From NCBI RefSeq assembly GCF_004302915.1, contig NZ_QQBI01000008.1, forward strand, positions 61,576-125,575: a DNA stretch of 64,000 nucleotides, given 5' to 3'. A model generated the notes under the pieces. It saw only the letters and a list, made by a program, of their open reading frames with translations. It searched no databases and was not told the origin of the DNA. Below are positions 26,560 through 35,317 of the stretch, in pieces. Numbering within the stretch: position 1 is the stretch's first letter; each line of letters begins with the position of its first letter. Position numbers and translations under genes: made by a program. Origin of the DNA: Komagataeibacter xylinus (GTDB lineage Bacteria > Pseudomonadota > Alphaproteobacteria > Acetobacterales > Acetobacteraceae).

Positions 26560-27527
26560 GGCGCGTGGCCGCCACCTGTGCGCTGGCATTCTGCGCACTC
26601 GCCTGCCCCGCCCACGCGCAGGATTCAGCCCACCTTACCCTGAAATGCCCCGGCAGCACCGTCATGGTCGATGGGCAGGGACAGGCTTCCTGCCCGCCCG
26701 GCACGGCGCCTGCCCCCGTGGCAGCGCCCGCGGCAACGGTAGAAAGCGTGGAAGACGCCGCCATGAAGCGCAGGCTGGGCCATGATTTCACCTTCGCCAC
26801 CCCGGTAGCCGATACCACCGCGCCACCGGCAGCAACACCCGCTGCGGCCACGGCGGCAGCCAAGACCGATAACCCGCTCCTGACCCGCCTGCAGCCCGAG
26901 GGCACGCCCACCACCCATGCCAGCCTGATGCATGGCCAGAACCTGATCGTGGGCAAGGGCACGCTGATCCCGTGCGGCACGATCAACGAGATCAACACCA
27001 CCCTGCCCGGGCTGGTCACCTGCCGGGTCAGCCATGATGTCTATTCCATCAACGGCAAGGTGCGCCTGATCGACAAGGGGGCGGTGGCGGAAGGCGAGGT
27101 GACATCCGCCCTGCAATATGGCCAGAAGCGTATTTTCGTGAACTGGCTGCGCCTGCGCAACCCCGAGGGCGTGAGCATCGACCTGCTCAGCCCCGGCACC
27201 ACGCCGCTAGGCGGCAGCGGGGTCAAGGGCAAGGTCGACACGCATTTCTGGGCGCGCTTTGGCGATGCGATCATGGTCTCGATCATCACCAATGTGGGGC
27301 AGATGATGGTGCAGGCCATCACCAACCTCGCCTCCAAGCCGGGCACCACCAGCATCACCACCAGCAGCGACAACACCAATTCCGTTGTGAGCGAGGTGGA
27401 AAAGGTCATCCTTGCCCAGACCAGCAACGTGCCGCCCAGCCTGTATGTGCAGCAGGGCAACATGGTGCAGATCTATGTGGCGCGCGATCTCGACTTCAGC
27501 AGCGTCTATACCCTGGCCGAGCAGTAG
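26556..27527 (+). CDS. virB10: VirB10-family protein lacking the usual inner-membrane anchor
   Basis: The C-terminal TrbI/VirB10 barrel domain (about residues 130-320) is complete, including LIVGKGTLIPCGTINEINTTLPGLVTCRV, VYSINGKVRLIDKGAVAEGE and FWARFGDAIMVSIITNVGQM (antenna region). Normal VirB10 begins in the cytoplasm and crosses the inner membrane. This protein starts with an apparent cleavable signal peptide (CALACPAHAQ) and a Cys-containing linker (LKCPGSTVMVDGQGQASCPPG), so it is probably wholly periplasmic/outer-membrane. Its 323 residues are short for VirB10. No VirB4, VirB11, VirD4, VirB6 or VirB8 gene is near. Confidence 0.88.
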   Translation: MRRVAATCALAFCALACPAHAQDSAHLTLKCPGSTVMVDGQGQASCPPGTAPAPVAAPAATVESVEDAAMKRRLGHDFTFATPVADTTAPPAATPAAATAAAKTDNPLLTRLQPEGTPTTHASLMHGQNLIVGKGTLIPCGTINEINTTLPGLVTCRVSHDVYSINGKVRLIDKGAVAEGEVTSALQYGQKRIFVNWLRLRNPEGVSIDLLSPGTTPLGGSGVKGKVDTHFWARFGDAIMVSIITNVGQMMVQAITNLASKPGTTSITTSSDNTNSVVSEVEKVILAQTSNVPPSLYVQQGNMVQIYVARDLDFSSVYTLAEQ

Positions 27528-27619
27528 CCATGCAGGCCGGGGTGAACCATGACCCCGCCCCGCGTGTTGTCTGCCCATGGGCCACGCGCGGCCCGTAACA
27601 CGACAGGAAAGGCAGGCCC

Positions 27620-27958
27620 ATGCCACGCTCGATGAATGATGATGACCGCCCTGGTGATGACGGCGGGAACAAGCACGCTACCGCCCGCCATCTGGCCGAG
27701 GCGGGCCTGCGCGCCGAACGCGCGGGCGACCAAGCCCGCGCCGACGAGCTGTTTGATGAAGCCGAACGCACCGACCCCGAGGCGCTCGCCACCGTGCTGA
27801 TGGAAAACCCCGCCCCCCGCCGCCGCGTCGCGGCCAAGGGGTTTGGCGATGATGCCGGTGTTGCCCGCATGAGCCGGACGGTGGCACCGGGCTCGGACGC
27901 GCCCTCACGCGCGGGCATTACCGATGAGGGCAGCGGCGCGGATTCAGAACGGCGCTGA
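27620..27958 (+). CDS. Small hydrophilic protein of unknown function (112 aa)
   Basis: AGGAAAGG lies before the ATG. The sequence is very polar and charged (DDDRPGDDGGNKH, RAERAGDQARADELFDEAERTDPEA), probably partly disordered with one helical repeat-like segment. It follows the virB10 gene by 92 bases and could be part of the same transcript. I recognise no domain. Confidence 0.55.
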   Translation: MPRSMNDDDRPGDDGGNKHATARHLAEAGLRAERAGDQARADELFDEAERTDPEALATVLMENPAPRRRVAAKGFGDDAGVARMSRTVAPGSDAPSRAGITDEGSGADSERR

Positions 27959-28043
27959 AAGGCCGCCCTGGCCCGGGTGGCAGGGCAGGCTGCAGGTGTT
28001 CGATATCCCCTCACCTGATCCGCTGCGCATGGTGCGCCCTTAC

Positions 28044-28147
28044 GGCTGCTTTTTGCGAAAAGCCTCGAAAAATGCCGCCTTGTTGAAAAAAGGCGGTACC
28101 CAAAAACTTTTATCAGTTTTTTATCAAGGATTTATTTTCAGGCTCTG
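28044..28147. repeat. Dispersed hairpin repeat, copy 6
   Basis: A degenerate GGCTGCTTTTTGCGAAAAGCC hairpin, then GCCGCCTTG...AAAAGGCGG, then TACCCAAAAACTTTTATC and T-rich sequence. It lies between two rightward genes, so it would separate transcripts. Confidence 0.7.
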
Positions 28148-28269
28148 CCGCACCATGCCCTGCAAGGCGGGTGAAAAGGCGCGCGCCATGCGTTACCCTG
28201 CCCCTACGGCGCACCCGCCAGCCGGGGCGCAGGCAGGCTTTCAGAATAGCTTTTGAGGAGAAGCCAGAC

Positions 28270-28584
28270 ATGTACATCGCCATGAACCGTTTCCGTATCC
28301 CGCCCGAGAACGAGGCCGAATTCCGTGAGCGCTGGCTGGGCCGCGAGGTGCATCTGCGCACCGTGCCCGGTTTTGTCAGCTTCCAGTTTCTCAAGGGCCC
28401 CGCGCATGAGGATTACATCCTCTATGCCTCGCACACGGTATGGGAATCCTATGAGGCCTTTGTGGGCTGGACCCAGTCCGAGCAGTTCCGCGCGGCACAC
28501 GCGCATGCAGGCAACCGCAAGCCGCTCATGGCGGGGCCGCCGGTGTTCGAGGGCTTTGAAGTGCTTCAGGATATCACGAACTGA
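28270..28584 (+). CDS. IsdG/HmuQ-type heme-degrading monooxygenase
   Basis: A 104-residue ferredoxin-like protein of the antibiotic-biosynthesis-monooxygenase superfamily. The residues needed in IsdG enzymes are at the expected positions: Asn6 (MNRFR), Trp67 (VGWTQ) and His77 (RAAHAHAG). The HTVWESYEAFVGWTQSEQFRAAH segment is typical of rhizobial HmuQ/HmuD-like heme oxygenases. It probably opens the heme ring to release iron in the cytoplasm. AGGAG precedes the ATG. No heme uptake genes are adjacent. Confidence 0.83.
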   Translation: MYIAMNRFRIPPENEAEFRERWLGREVHLRTVPGFVSFQFLKGPAHEDYILYASHTVWESYEAFVGWTQSEQFRAAHAHAGNRKPLMAGPPVFEGFEVLQDITN

Positions 28585-28628
28585 AAGCCGTCTTTTTTAA
28601 AAAAACTTCGCCATAAACTTTCAGGATC
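28585..28628. repeat. Degenerate dispersed repeat, possible copy 7
   Basis: GCCGTCTTTTTTAAAAAAACTTCGCC followed by ATAAACTTTCAGG resembles the repeat family, but with several mismatches and no perfect palindrome. Confidence 0.35.
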
Positions 28629-28647
28629 AACACTCATCCGGCGTTAT

Positions 28648-28668
28648 CCGGCCCCTTCAGGGGGCCGG
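28648..28668. terminator. GC-rich hairpin between monooxygenase and SMP-30 gene
   Basis: CCGGCCCC and GGGGCCGG form an 8-bp perfect stem with a 5-base loop. No U-run follows, so strength as an intrinsic terminator is uncertain. Confidence 0.55.
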
Positions 28669-28709
28669 GTTGTCCTGTCGTGATCCATCATCATCAAAGG
28701 GAGGCCGCC

Positions 28710-29921
28710 ATGCCGCCAGTCATCCATCCGTTCAATCCTGGCCGACGGGCCATGCTTGCCGGAGGGCTGGCCGCAGGCGGATTATGGACCATCGGCCAAC
28801 GCGCCCGGGCCGCCAGCCCCGATAGCCTGCCCCAGCCGCCCAGCGTGGTCTCGAACCCGCCGCGGCAATGGGGCGCTGATGCGCCGGTCACGCCCCTGCC
28901 CGACCCCGATATCCTGGTGCTCGACCCCAGCTTTGGCAATCTGGCCTATGCCAATGCCGGGCTGAAACTGGCATGGCGCGGCGGCGGCTGGCTGGAAGGC
29001 CCGGCCTGGTGCAGCGAAGGGCGCTTCCTGCTATTGAGTGATACGATCCGCGCCGTGCAGTACCGCTATCTGTGGGAGAACGGGGCCGTCTCCCTTTTCC
29101 GCAGCCCGTCCTATCACAGCAACGGCAACATCTTTGACAATGAAGGCCGCCTGGTCAGTTGCGAGCACGGCCTGCGCCGCGTGGTGCGCTGGGAGCATGA
29201 CGGCTCATGCCGCGTGCTGGCCGACCACTACAATAACGCCCCGCTCAACTCGCCCAACGACCTTGCCGTCCACCCTGATGGCAGCATCTGGTTTACCGAT
29301 CCCGGCTATGGCGACACGATCGTGGAAGGCCACCCCGATGCGCCGGGCAACCCCGCCAACCGCGCGGGCGTGGAACGCTGGAACCTTGATGGCGAGGTCA
29401 TGACCGAGTTTGGCGGCAGCCGGCGGCAGGAGGACCATGTCTTCCGCATCGACCCGGCCACGGGCGAGGTCAAGGCGGTGCTGACCGAAAAGCAGTTGCC
29501 CGACCCCAACGGCATTGCGTTCTCGCCCGATGGCAAGATCGTCTATGTCATCTCCGACGGGCCGGGACCGGGGCAGGACGGCCATGGTGGCGACGGGCGC
29601 ATCCATGCCGCCGACGTGGCAGGCGGCGAGGTGCGCAACCTCCGCCCGTTTGCCGACATGATGCTGAACGGGCACGCGATGATTCCCGATGGCATGCGCA
29701 CCGACATTTTCGGCAACCTGTGGTGCGGGGCCAACGGGCCGCTGGGGCTGTGCGGCGTGGTGGTGTACAACCCCCACGGCCACATGATCGGGCGCATCCG
29801 CCTGCCACGCGGGGTGTCGAACCTGACCTTCGGCGGCCCCAAGCGCGATGTGGTGTTCATGTGCGCGGGCGATACGCTGTTCACGCTGCAGGTCAACACG
29901 CAGGGCGCTGCGCCTTCGTAA
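28710..29921 (+). CDS. Periplasmic SMP-30/gluconolactonase-family protein
   Basis: 403 residues. The N-terminus has a Tat-type pattern (NPGRRAMLAGGLAAGG, ending ARAAS), implying folded export. The mature part is a six-bladed propeller with the metal-site features of the family: LEGPAWC (Glu), NSPNDLAVHPDGSIWFTDPGYG (Asn and Asp) and LPDPNGIAFSPDG. Family members hydrolyse sugar lactones, which fits the periplasmic sugar oxidation of acetic acid bacteria. The exact substrate is inferred only. GGGAGG precedes the ATG. Confidence 0.85.
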   Translation: MPPVIHPFNPGRRAMLAGGLAAGGLWTIGQRARAASPDSLPQPPSVVSNPPRQWGADAPVTPLPDPDILVLDPSFGNLAYANAGLKLAWRGGGWLEGPAWCSEGRFLLLSDTIRAVQYRYLWENGAVSLFRSPSYHSNGNIFDNEGRLVSCEHGLRRVVRWEHDGSCRVLADHYNNAPLNSPNDLAVHPDGSIWFTDPGYGDTIVEGHPDAPGNPANRAGVERWNLDGEVMTEFGGSRRQEDHVFRIDPATGEVKAVLTEKQLPDPNGIAFSPDGKIVYVISDGPGPGQDGHGGDGRIHAADVAGGEVRNLRPFADMMLNGHAMIPDGMRTDIFGNLWCGANGPLGLCGVVVYNPHGHMIGRIRLPRGVSNLTFGGPKRDVVFMCAGDTLFTLQVNTQGAAPS

Positions 29922-29930
29922 ATGATAAAG

Positions 29931-29958
29931 GTTAATCCCCACGTGTGCGGGGAAGACT
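29931..29958. repeat. Solitary type I-E CRISPR-like repeat
   Basis: GGTTAATCCCCACGTGTGCG followed by GGGAAGAC matches the usual layout of type I-E repeats (CCCC...GGGG stem and GGTT/GAAC-like ends). No second copy at about 61-base spacing and no cas genes are visible. It could equally be a terminator-like hairpin behind the SMP-30 gene. Confidence 0.45.
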
Positions 29959-30040
29959 CTTCGCGTAACCTGTTGATTTCACAGCCTTATTTTACTGTCA
30001 AAGAAACTACCAACCAAAGCGCAGGCAGGCAGGCATCATC

Positions 30041-30115
30041 CGGGTGCAGCTTTTTTCAACAGACTTCGAAGAATACCTCCTTTTTGAAAAAGGCGGCACC
30101 CGGAAACTTTTATCT
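30041..30115. repeat. Dispersed hairpin repeat, copy 8
   Basis: GTGCAGCTTTTTTCAACAGACTTC (degenerate first palindrome), then CCTCCTTTTTGAAAAAGGCGG and CACCCGGAAACTTTTATC. It lies between the convergent SMP-30 and fumC genes. Confidence 0.7.
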
Positions 30116-30117
30116 TG

Positions 30118-31572
30118 TCAGGCCCCGCCCACGCCCTTGCCCACCATGTCGAGCGGGCGGACGAGGCGGTCGAAAGTGGCCTCATCGACAAAGCCGGAGG
30201 CCAGGGCCGCCTCGCGCAGGCTGATGTCGTGCTCCATGGCCTGATGGGCGATGGCCGATGCCCGGTCGTAACCGATCTCGGGGCTGAGGGCTGTGACCAG
30301 CATGACCGAGCCCGCCACGTAAGCATCAATGCGCTTGCGGTTGAGCGTCGTGCCCTCTACCGAAAACACACGGAAGTTGTGGCAGCCATCGGCCAGGATG
30401 CGGATGGCATGCAGCACATTGGCCACGATCACCGGGCGCATCACGTTCAGGTCAAGCTGGCCCTGGCTGCCCGCAAACGCCACCGTGGCGTCATTGCCAA
30501 GCACCTGCGTGCAGATCATCACCATCGCCTCGCACTGGGTCGGGTTGACCTTGCCGGGCATGATGGAGGAGCCGGGTTCGTTTTCCGGCAGGTGCAGCTC
30601 ACCCAGCCCGCAGCGCGGGCCGGAGCCGAGCAGGCGCATGTCATTGGCAATCTTGAGCAGGGTCACGGCCACCCCGCGCAGGCCCGCCGAGGCCCGCACC
30701 ATGGCATCCAGCCCGCCAAGGGCCGCGAATTTGTTGGGTGCAGTGACAAAGGGCTTGCCCGTCAGCGCGGCAATGCGCCCTGCAATGGCCCGGCTGAAGC
30801 CCGGCGGGGCGTTCAGCCCGGTGCCCACCGCCGTGCCGCCCGCCGCAAGCTGCAACAGGCCCGGGCGCGCGGCCTCGACCGCCTCAAGCGCATCTTCCAA
30901 CTGCTGGGCCCAGCCCGACCATTCCTGCCCTACCGTAAGCGGCACGGCATCCTGCAGGTGGGTGCGGCCGATCTTGACCACCTGCATCCATTCCTCCGCC
31001 TTGCTGCGCAGGCTCTCGATCAGCTCCCGCACGCGCGGCAGCAGGAGGCTGTCGATTTCAAGCACGGTGGCAACATGCATGGCGGTGGGAAACGAGTCAT
31101 TGCTCGACTGGCCCATGTTCACGTCATCATTGGGGTGAACGGGGCTTTTTGAGCCAACCACCCCACCAAGGCACTGGATGGCGCGGTTGGCGATGACTTC
31201 GTTCACGTTCATGTTCGTCTGGGTGCCCGAGCCGGTCTGCCAGACAAAGAGCGGGAATTCGGAATCGAGTCTGCCCGCGATCACCTCATCAGCCACGCGG
31301 CATATCGCGTCGGCCTTCCATTGCGGCATGCGCCCATCGGCGGCGTTGACCTGGGCCGCCGCCTTTTTCACGATGCTATAGGCACGGCAGACTTCGATGG
31401 GCATATGGTCGCGCCCGATCGAGAAATGCACGAGGCTGCGCTGCGTCTGGGCACCCCAGTAATGGCTGGCGGGCACATCGATCGCGCCCATCGAGTCCTT
31501 CTCGCGCCGGGTGCCGGTGGCATCGAGCCCGATGGGGCAGGCCTTGAATGTCGGGGTCGTGGGTTCGGTCAT
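30118..31572 (-). CDS. fumC: Class II fumarate hydratase
   Basis: Interconverts fumarate and malate in the TCA cycle. The 484-residue protein carries the fumarase/aspartase signature GSSIMPGKVNPTQCE. The substrate-site segments SGSGTQTNMNVNEVIANRA, SSNDSFPTAMHVA, GRTHLQDAVPLTVGQE and GGTAVGTGLN are also present. It resembles the heat-stable, iron-free FumC class. The start is supported by GGAAGGA; the longer frame runs into a repeat. Repeat hairpins flank it on both sides. Confidence 0.95.
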   Translation of the reverse strand: MTEPTTPTFKACPIGLDATGTRREKDSMGAIDVPASHYWGAQTQRSLVHFSIGRDHMPIEVCRAYSIVKKAAAQVNAADGRMPQWKADAICRVADEVIAGRLDSEFPLFVWQTGSGTQTNMNVNEVIANRAIQCLGGVVGSKSPVHPNDDVNMGQSSNDSFPTAMHVATVLEIDSLLLPRVRELIESLRSKAEEWMQVVKIGRTHLQDAVPLTVGQEWSGWAQQLEDALEAVEAARPGLLQLAAGGTAVGTGLNAPPGFSRAIAGRIAALTGKPFVTAPNKFAALGGLDAMVRASAGLRGVAVTLLKIANDMRLLGSGPRCGLGELHLPENEPGSSIMPGKVNPTQCEAMVMICTQVLGNDATVAFAGSQGQLDLNVMRPVIVANVLHAIRILADGCHNFRVFSVEGTTLNRKRIDAYVAGSVMLVTALSPEIGYDRASAIAHQAMEHDISLREAALASGFVDEATFDRLVRPLDMVGKGVGGA

Positions 31573-31659
31573 GGTGGCGTTCCTTCCCTTATGGCTGAAG
31601 GGAATATGGGCACACCACCCGCCTTTCGCGCCCCTGCCCGCCATCACAAGCGGGTGCGC

Positions 31660-31737
31660 GGCACTTTGTAAAAAGAATGCCGCCTTTTTGAAAAAAGGCG
31701 GCACCCGGAAACTTTTACTGTTTTTTGAACGATGTTT
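31660..31737. repeat. Dispersed hairpin repeat, copy 9
   Basis: Perfect palindrome with GCCGCCTTTTT / AAAAAGGCGGC arms (31679-31702), then CACCCGGAAACTTTTACTG and a T-run. It sits between two leftward genes. Confidence 0.8.
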
Positions 31738-34083
31738 TCAGAAGTCGGCTTCCAGCGTGAAGTGGAAGGCGCGCGGCATGCCGGCATAGGCGGCGCTGCC
31801 ACTGTTGAGCGAGGTGGCCGTGGCATCCTTGGTCGTGACACCGGCACTCGACACCGTGCCATTATAGACCGAGGACCAGTACCGCTCATTGGCCACATTC
31901 GTCACGCCAAAGCGGGCCATCCACGGGTGCTTTGCCGCACGGAACGGATAACGCACGCCCAGATCAAGGGTTACGTAGGAGCCGGCATAGGTCGAATTCG
32001 TAATATCCGCAGCCCGGCGGCCCGTATAATGCACGTTGGCATTGACCGCCAGGCCATTGAGCGCAAAGCCACGCGGGAACGGAATGCGGTAATCCATCAG
32101 CGCATTGGCCTGCAGCGGGGCCACACCCACAACTTCCTTGTTGTTGAGAGCGGCAAAGGCTGCGTGCGTCACCTCGGCATCGATCCACGTCATGCCGCCG
32201 ATAACCGACAGGCGGGGCGTGATGTGGCCCATGGCCTGGAACTCCACGCCATAATTGCGCTGCGTGCCGAAATTGCCATACAGCGTGTTGCTGCCTTCAT
32301 AGAAGGCATAGCTGCGCGTGGCGCGGAAACCCGCCACGTTGAACTGCATCTGGCGCCACTGCATCTTGTAGCCCACCTCATATTCCTCGCTATGCACGGG
32401 AGATGTGAGGCCATTGGCATTGAGCGCATCGGCCGGGGCGGTCGTGCCCGCCTGCAGCGAGCGGCCATAGGTGAAATAGGCGGTCTGGTTGTCGGTCGGC
32501 TTGTAGACCAGGCTGGCCATGGGGCTGAAGGCCGCATTGGCGCGGCTGTTGGTGGTGGCACCCTTGGCCAGATGGGTGGTGGTGACGGTATAGCCGTTCT
32601 CGATGCTCGTGGTGTTCTTGGCCGCCGTCGTGGTGCTCGTGGCGTCCTGATCCAGCCAGCTCCATGCCAGCGTGCCCATGACCGACCAGTGCTTGTTGAA
32701 ATGCACCGTGTCACCCAGAATCATCGACTGGTAGCGCACGTACTGCGATTCATACTTGCCACTGTAATAGGGCTGCGGGCCATTGGCCGCCACGGTGGGG
32801 TTATTCAGCGAACCCGACTTGATATCGGTATAGCTCTGCCCGCTCAGGGGGTTGTAACCGCCTTCCATGTAGCCATTGGTGCCAATGACCAGGTCATGCC
32901 TGATGAAGCCGGTGCGCACATGGCCGTTGATATAGGCCATGTTACTGCCGACCTTGAAGTCATTGACCGTGGTGGCGGCCGAGAGGGACTGTGTATAGCC
33001 ACCGGAATTGTTGATCAGCGAGTCAGCTGATTCAAACACCTGCCGCCCGGAATCCTGGTACAGCCCGCCGATGACGAAGCTCCAGTTATCATTGATCCGG
33101 TGCTTGAGCTTGGCGAGGAAGACGTTGTTCTCGGAATTGTAGCCCGAATAGTCCTGCCCCATATGGGGTTTGCTCAGGTCAGGGGCCGCGGGCAGGTTAT
33201 AGCCCTTGAGGTTGACGCCCGCGGGCATGCCGCGCTCATCGAAGGTATAATGGCTGGCATCGAGTTCCAGCACGGTATCGCGGTCGAAATGGATATCGAA
33301 ATCGGCGCTGACCATGTTACGGCGCACCCAGCTGTCCTGCACATAGGACGTGCCATCGCCATGCAGCAGGTTGATGCGGTAGCCAAACCAGCCATTCTTG
33401 CCCGCGCGGCCCGATGCATCGACGTTTTCCATCAGCGTGCCAACGGAATCCACACCCACCACAAGGCGGTTGATGCGTTCGTCGGTCGGGCGCTTGAGGC
33501 CGTATTCAAACGTGCCCGCCGGGTTCTGGGGTCCATACATGGCGCCTGCAAGGCCGTTGAGCACCTGCACGTTATCGAACTGCTCGGCGGCATATGGCGT
33601 GACCGTAAAGGCGTTCAGCCCGTCGATGCGGCTGTTGGAGATCACATCCGCCTCGAACCCGCGCGACTGCGGGCGGCTGGTGCCGGGGTCGGCGCGCGTT
33701 TCAAGCTGCACCGAGGGGATGTACTGCATCAGGTCGTTGATGTTGCGCGCCTGCTGGTTGACGATCACGTCATGCGGCACGGTCATGATCGACATGGGCG
33801 TATCAAGCGTGCGGCGCGTGCCCAGCGGGCCAAGATTGGCCATCTTCTTGTTATAGTTGGCCGCGGCACCCGCCACCATGCGGTGGTGGCCGATCACGGT
33901 CATTTCCTCCGCATTGGCGGAGCCTACGGCGTCATCGGCGGCGGGGGTGGTTTTTGCGGTAGAGAGGGCTTTTCTGCCCTTGTCCGCATCCGTGCCGGTG
34001 CCCTGTGCGTAAGCGGAGGGGATGAGCAGTGCGCCAAGACTGGCCGAAAGCATCCACGCCATACCTGCGGTCATTCTGGCCAT
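31738..34083 (-). CDS. TonB-dependent siderophore receptor
   Basis: 781 residues with a signal peptide. The plug domain begins near residue 80 (TRRTLDTPMSIMTVPHDVIVNQQARNINDLMQYIPSVQLE, SRPQSRGFEADVISNSRIDGLNAF) and a 22-strand-type barrel ends LEADF with a terminal Phe. The DTPMSIMTVP and RGFE elements are typical of ferric-siderophore receptors (FhuA/FpvA type). The siderophore cannot be named. A palindrome lies 21-33 bases upstream of the ATG and may be an operator. Repeats bound it on both sides. Confidence 0.92.
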   Translation of the reverse strand: MARMTAGMAWMLSASLGALLIPSAYAQGTGTDADKGRKALSTAKTTPAADDAVGSANAEEMTVIGHHRMVAGAAANYNKKMANLGPLGTRRTLDTPMSIMTVPHDVIVNQQARNINDLMQYIPSVQLETRADPGTSRPQSRGFEADVISNSRIDGLNAFTVTPYAAEQFDNVQVLNGLAGAMYGPQNPAGTFEYGLKRPTDERINRLVVGVDSVGTLMENVDASGRAGKNGWFGYRINLLHGDGTSYVQDSWVRRNMVSADFDIHFDRDTVLELDASHYTFDERGMPAGVNLKGYNLPAAPDLSKPHMGQDYSGYNSENNVFLAKLKHRINDNWSFVIGGLYQDSGRQVFESADSLINNSGGYTQSLSAATTVNDFKVGSNMAYINGHVRTGFIRHDLVIGTNGYMEGGYNPLSGQSYTDIKSGSLNNPTVAANGPQPYYSGKYESQYVRYQSMILGDTVHFNKHWSVMGTLAWSWLDQDATSTTTAAKNTTSIENGYTVTTTHLAKGATTNSRANAAFSPMASLVYKPTDNQTAYFTYGRSLQAGTTAPADALNANGLTSPVHSEEYEVGYKMQWRQMQFNVAGFRATRSYAFYEGSNTLYGNFGTQRNYGVEFQAMGHITPRLSVIGGMTWIDAEVTHAAFAALNNKEVVGVAPLQANALMDYRIPFPRGFALNGLAVNANVHYTGRRAADITNSTYAGSYVTLDLGVRYPFRAAKHPWMARFGVTNVANERYWSSVYNGTVSSAGVTTKDATATSLNSGSAAYAGMPRAFHFTLEADF

Positions 34084-34103
34084 GCTGATTCCATTTCGTT
34101 AGC

Positions 34104-34116
34104 CATGTTGAACATG
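34104..34116. promoter_or_regulatory. Palindrome upstream of siderophore receptor
   Basis: CATGTT-G-AACATG is a perfect 13-bp palindrome just upstream of the receptor start. An iron-responsive repressor site is plausible by position, but the sequence is not a recognised Fur box. Confidence 0.4.
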
Positions 34117-34465
34117 CATGGGCGTATATAACCCGCCTGCCACAGCGTCTATATCAGCATAAATATATTAATCACGTAATCGTCACATAGTGCATGACTG
34201 TGTCCTTATAGATACAGATGTCTATATATTCCTGTATATAGATATACCTACTTTACCAACCGCACTGATAACCCGGCTTTTGCAGCCAGCCCGGCGCGAT
34301 ACGGCACAACTATATGGAATTGATACTGAAAAACACGTGCCGCCCGTGACGTTTGCAGCGGCCCGCACCGCAATACCGCACGCCGGCGGAACGGGTGCCC
34401 CATTTCCGGCCACCATGCCCCTTTGGGCGCAGGCCATGCCCATCCGCCCCAGACACCATCAGCCA
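34117..34465. other. AT-rich intergenic region, no gene seen
   Basis: The part at 34140-34260 is strikingly AT-rich and contains the inverted repeat CTATATA-N6-TATATAG (34222-34241). Probably promoter/operator DNA for the receptor gene. No ORF has a ribosome site or recognisable product. Confidence 0.4.
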
Positions 34466-34550
34466 GAAAGTTTTTGGTGAAGCTTTTTTTAAAAACTCTT
34501 GAAAGGACAATGATCTTTTGAAAAAAGGCGGTACCCGGAAACTCTTATTC
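34466..34550. repeat. Dispersed hairpin repeat, copy 10
   Basis: GAAAGTTTTTGGTGAAGCTTTTTTTAAAAACTCTTG, then TTTTGAAAAAAGGCGG and TACCCGGAAACTCTTATTC. Both modules are present but worn. It lies between two leftward genes. Confidence 0.65.
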
Positions 34551-34575
34551 CACAAGCTGTTTGACAACAGGTTTC

Positions 34576-35223
34576 CTAGACGCGCGCCAGCAGCAGCATG
34601 GCCCCGAACCCCATGAACACCAGTCCGGTCACGATGCCAAACACCCGCCGCACCACCGGCGTACACAGCCAGGCCGACAGCATGCGCCCGCCGCCCGCGT
34701 AAACCAGGTACCAGAACGCCTCCACAAACACGAAGGTGGTCACGAGCAGGACATATTGCGGCATGTGCGGGGCGGCGGGATTGACGAACTGCGGCAGGAA
34801 GGCTGCAGCAAACAGCAGCAGCTTGGGGTTGCTGATACCGGTCAGGAATCCATCACGGAACAGCTCACGCCATGGGGCGGCCGGGCACGCATCCGCCGCG
34901 TGCGCGCCCTCGCCTTCACTGTCGCGCGCCATCCACACGCGCACGCCCAGAAACACCAGATAGGCCGCCCCCACCACGCGCAGCACCGCAAACAGCCGGG
35001 GCGACGTTGCCAGCACGCCCGCCATGCCCGCAAGGGAGGCGCACACCACCAGCACGATGGCCAGCATGCACCCCGCCATGACCCCCGTGCTGCGCAACAG
35101 GCCATGGCGCACGCTGATGGACATGACATGCATCATGTTCGGCCCCGGCATGGCCGAGAGCACGAAGGCGGTGGCGGCAAACAGCAGCCATGTATGAAAG
35201 CTCACCCGTTCCACCCCGCTCAT
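34576..35223 (-). CDS. LysE-family amino-acid/metabolite exporter
   Basis: 215 residues with about six hydrophobic segments. The opening FAATAFVLSAMPGPNMMHVMS is the conserved LysE/RhtB PGP motif, and GFLTGISNPKLLLFAAAFLPQFV is the second family hallmark. It exports an amino acid or related compound; the specificity is unknown. I chose the ATG at MSGVERV, since the longer version begins at TTG. It diverges from the zinc uptake operon. Confidence 0.85.
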   Translation of the reverse strand: MSGVERVSFHTWLLFAATAFVLSAMPGPNMMHVMSISVRHGLLRSTGVMAGCMLAIVLVVCASLAGMAGVLATSPRLFAVLRVVGAAYLVFLGVRVWMARDSEGEGAHAADACPAAPWRELFRDGFLTGISNPKLLLFAAAFLPQFVNPAAPHMPQYVLLVTTFVFVEAFWYLVYAGGGRMLSAWLCTPVVRRVFGIVTGLVFMGFGAMLLLARV

Positions 35224-35288
35224 GCCATGCGCATGGCGTAACAATGCAGCCTTCGCTTGACGGATGGCAAGCCTGTGCTGTAAACGAA

Positions 35289-35303
35289 TGTTATATTATA
35301 ACA
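35289..35303. promoter_or_regulatory. Zur-box-like palindrome
   Basis: TGTTATA-T-TATAACA is a perfect 15-bp palindrome, matching the core of known proteobacterial Zur sites (GTTATA...TATAAC). It sits 15 bases before the first gene of a zinc-type ABC operon and so probably represses it when zinc is ample. Confidence 0.8.
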
Positions 35304-35317
35304 CTTTGGGCGTTCCC

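Noticed and set aside
29931..29992. CRISPR array
   Set aside because: Only one repeat-like sequence is present. There is no second copy at array spacing and no cas gene, so it is listed as a solitary repeat.
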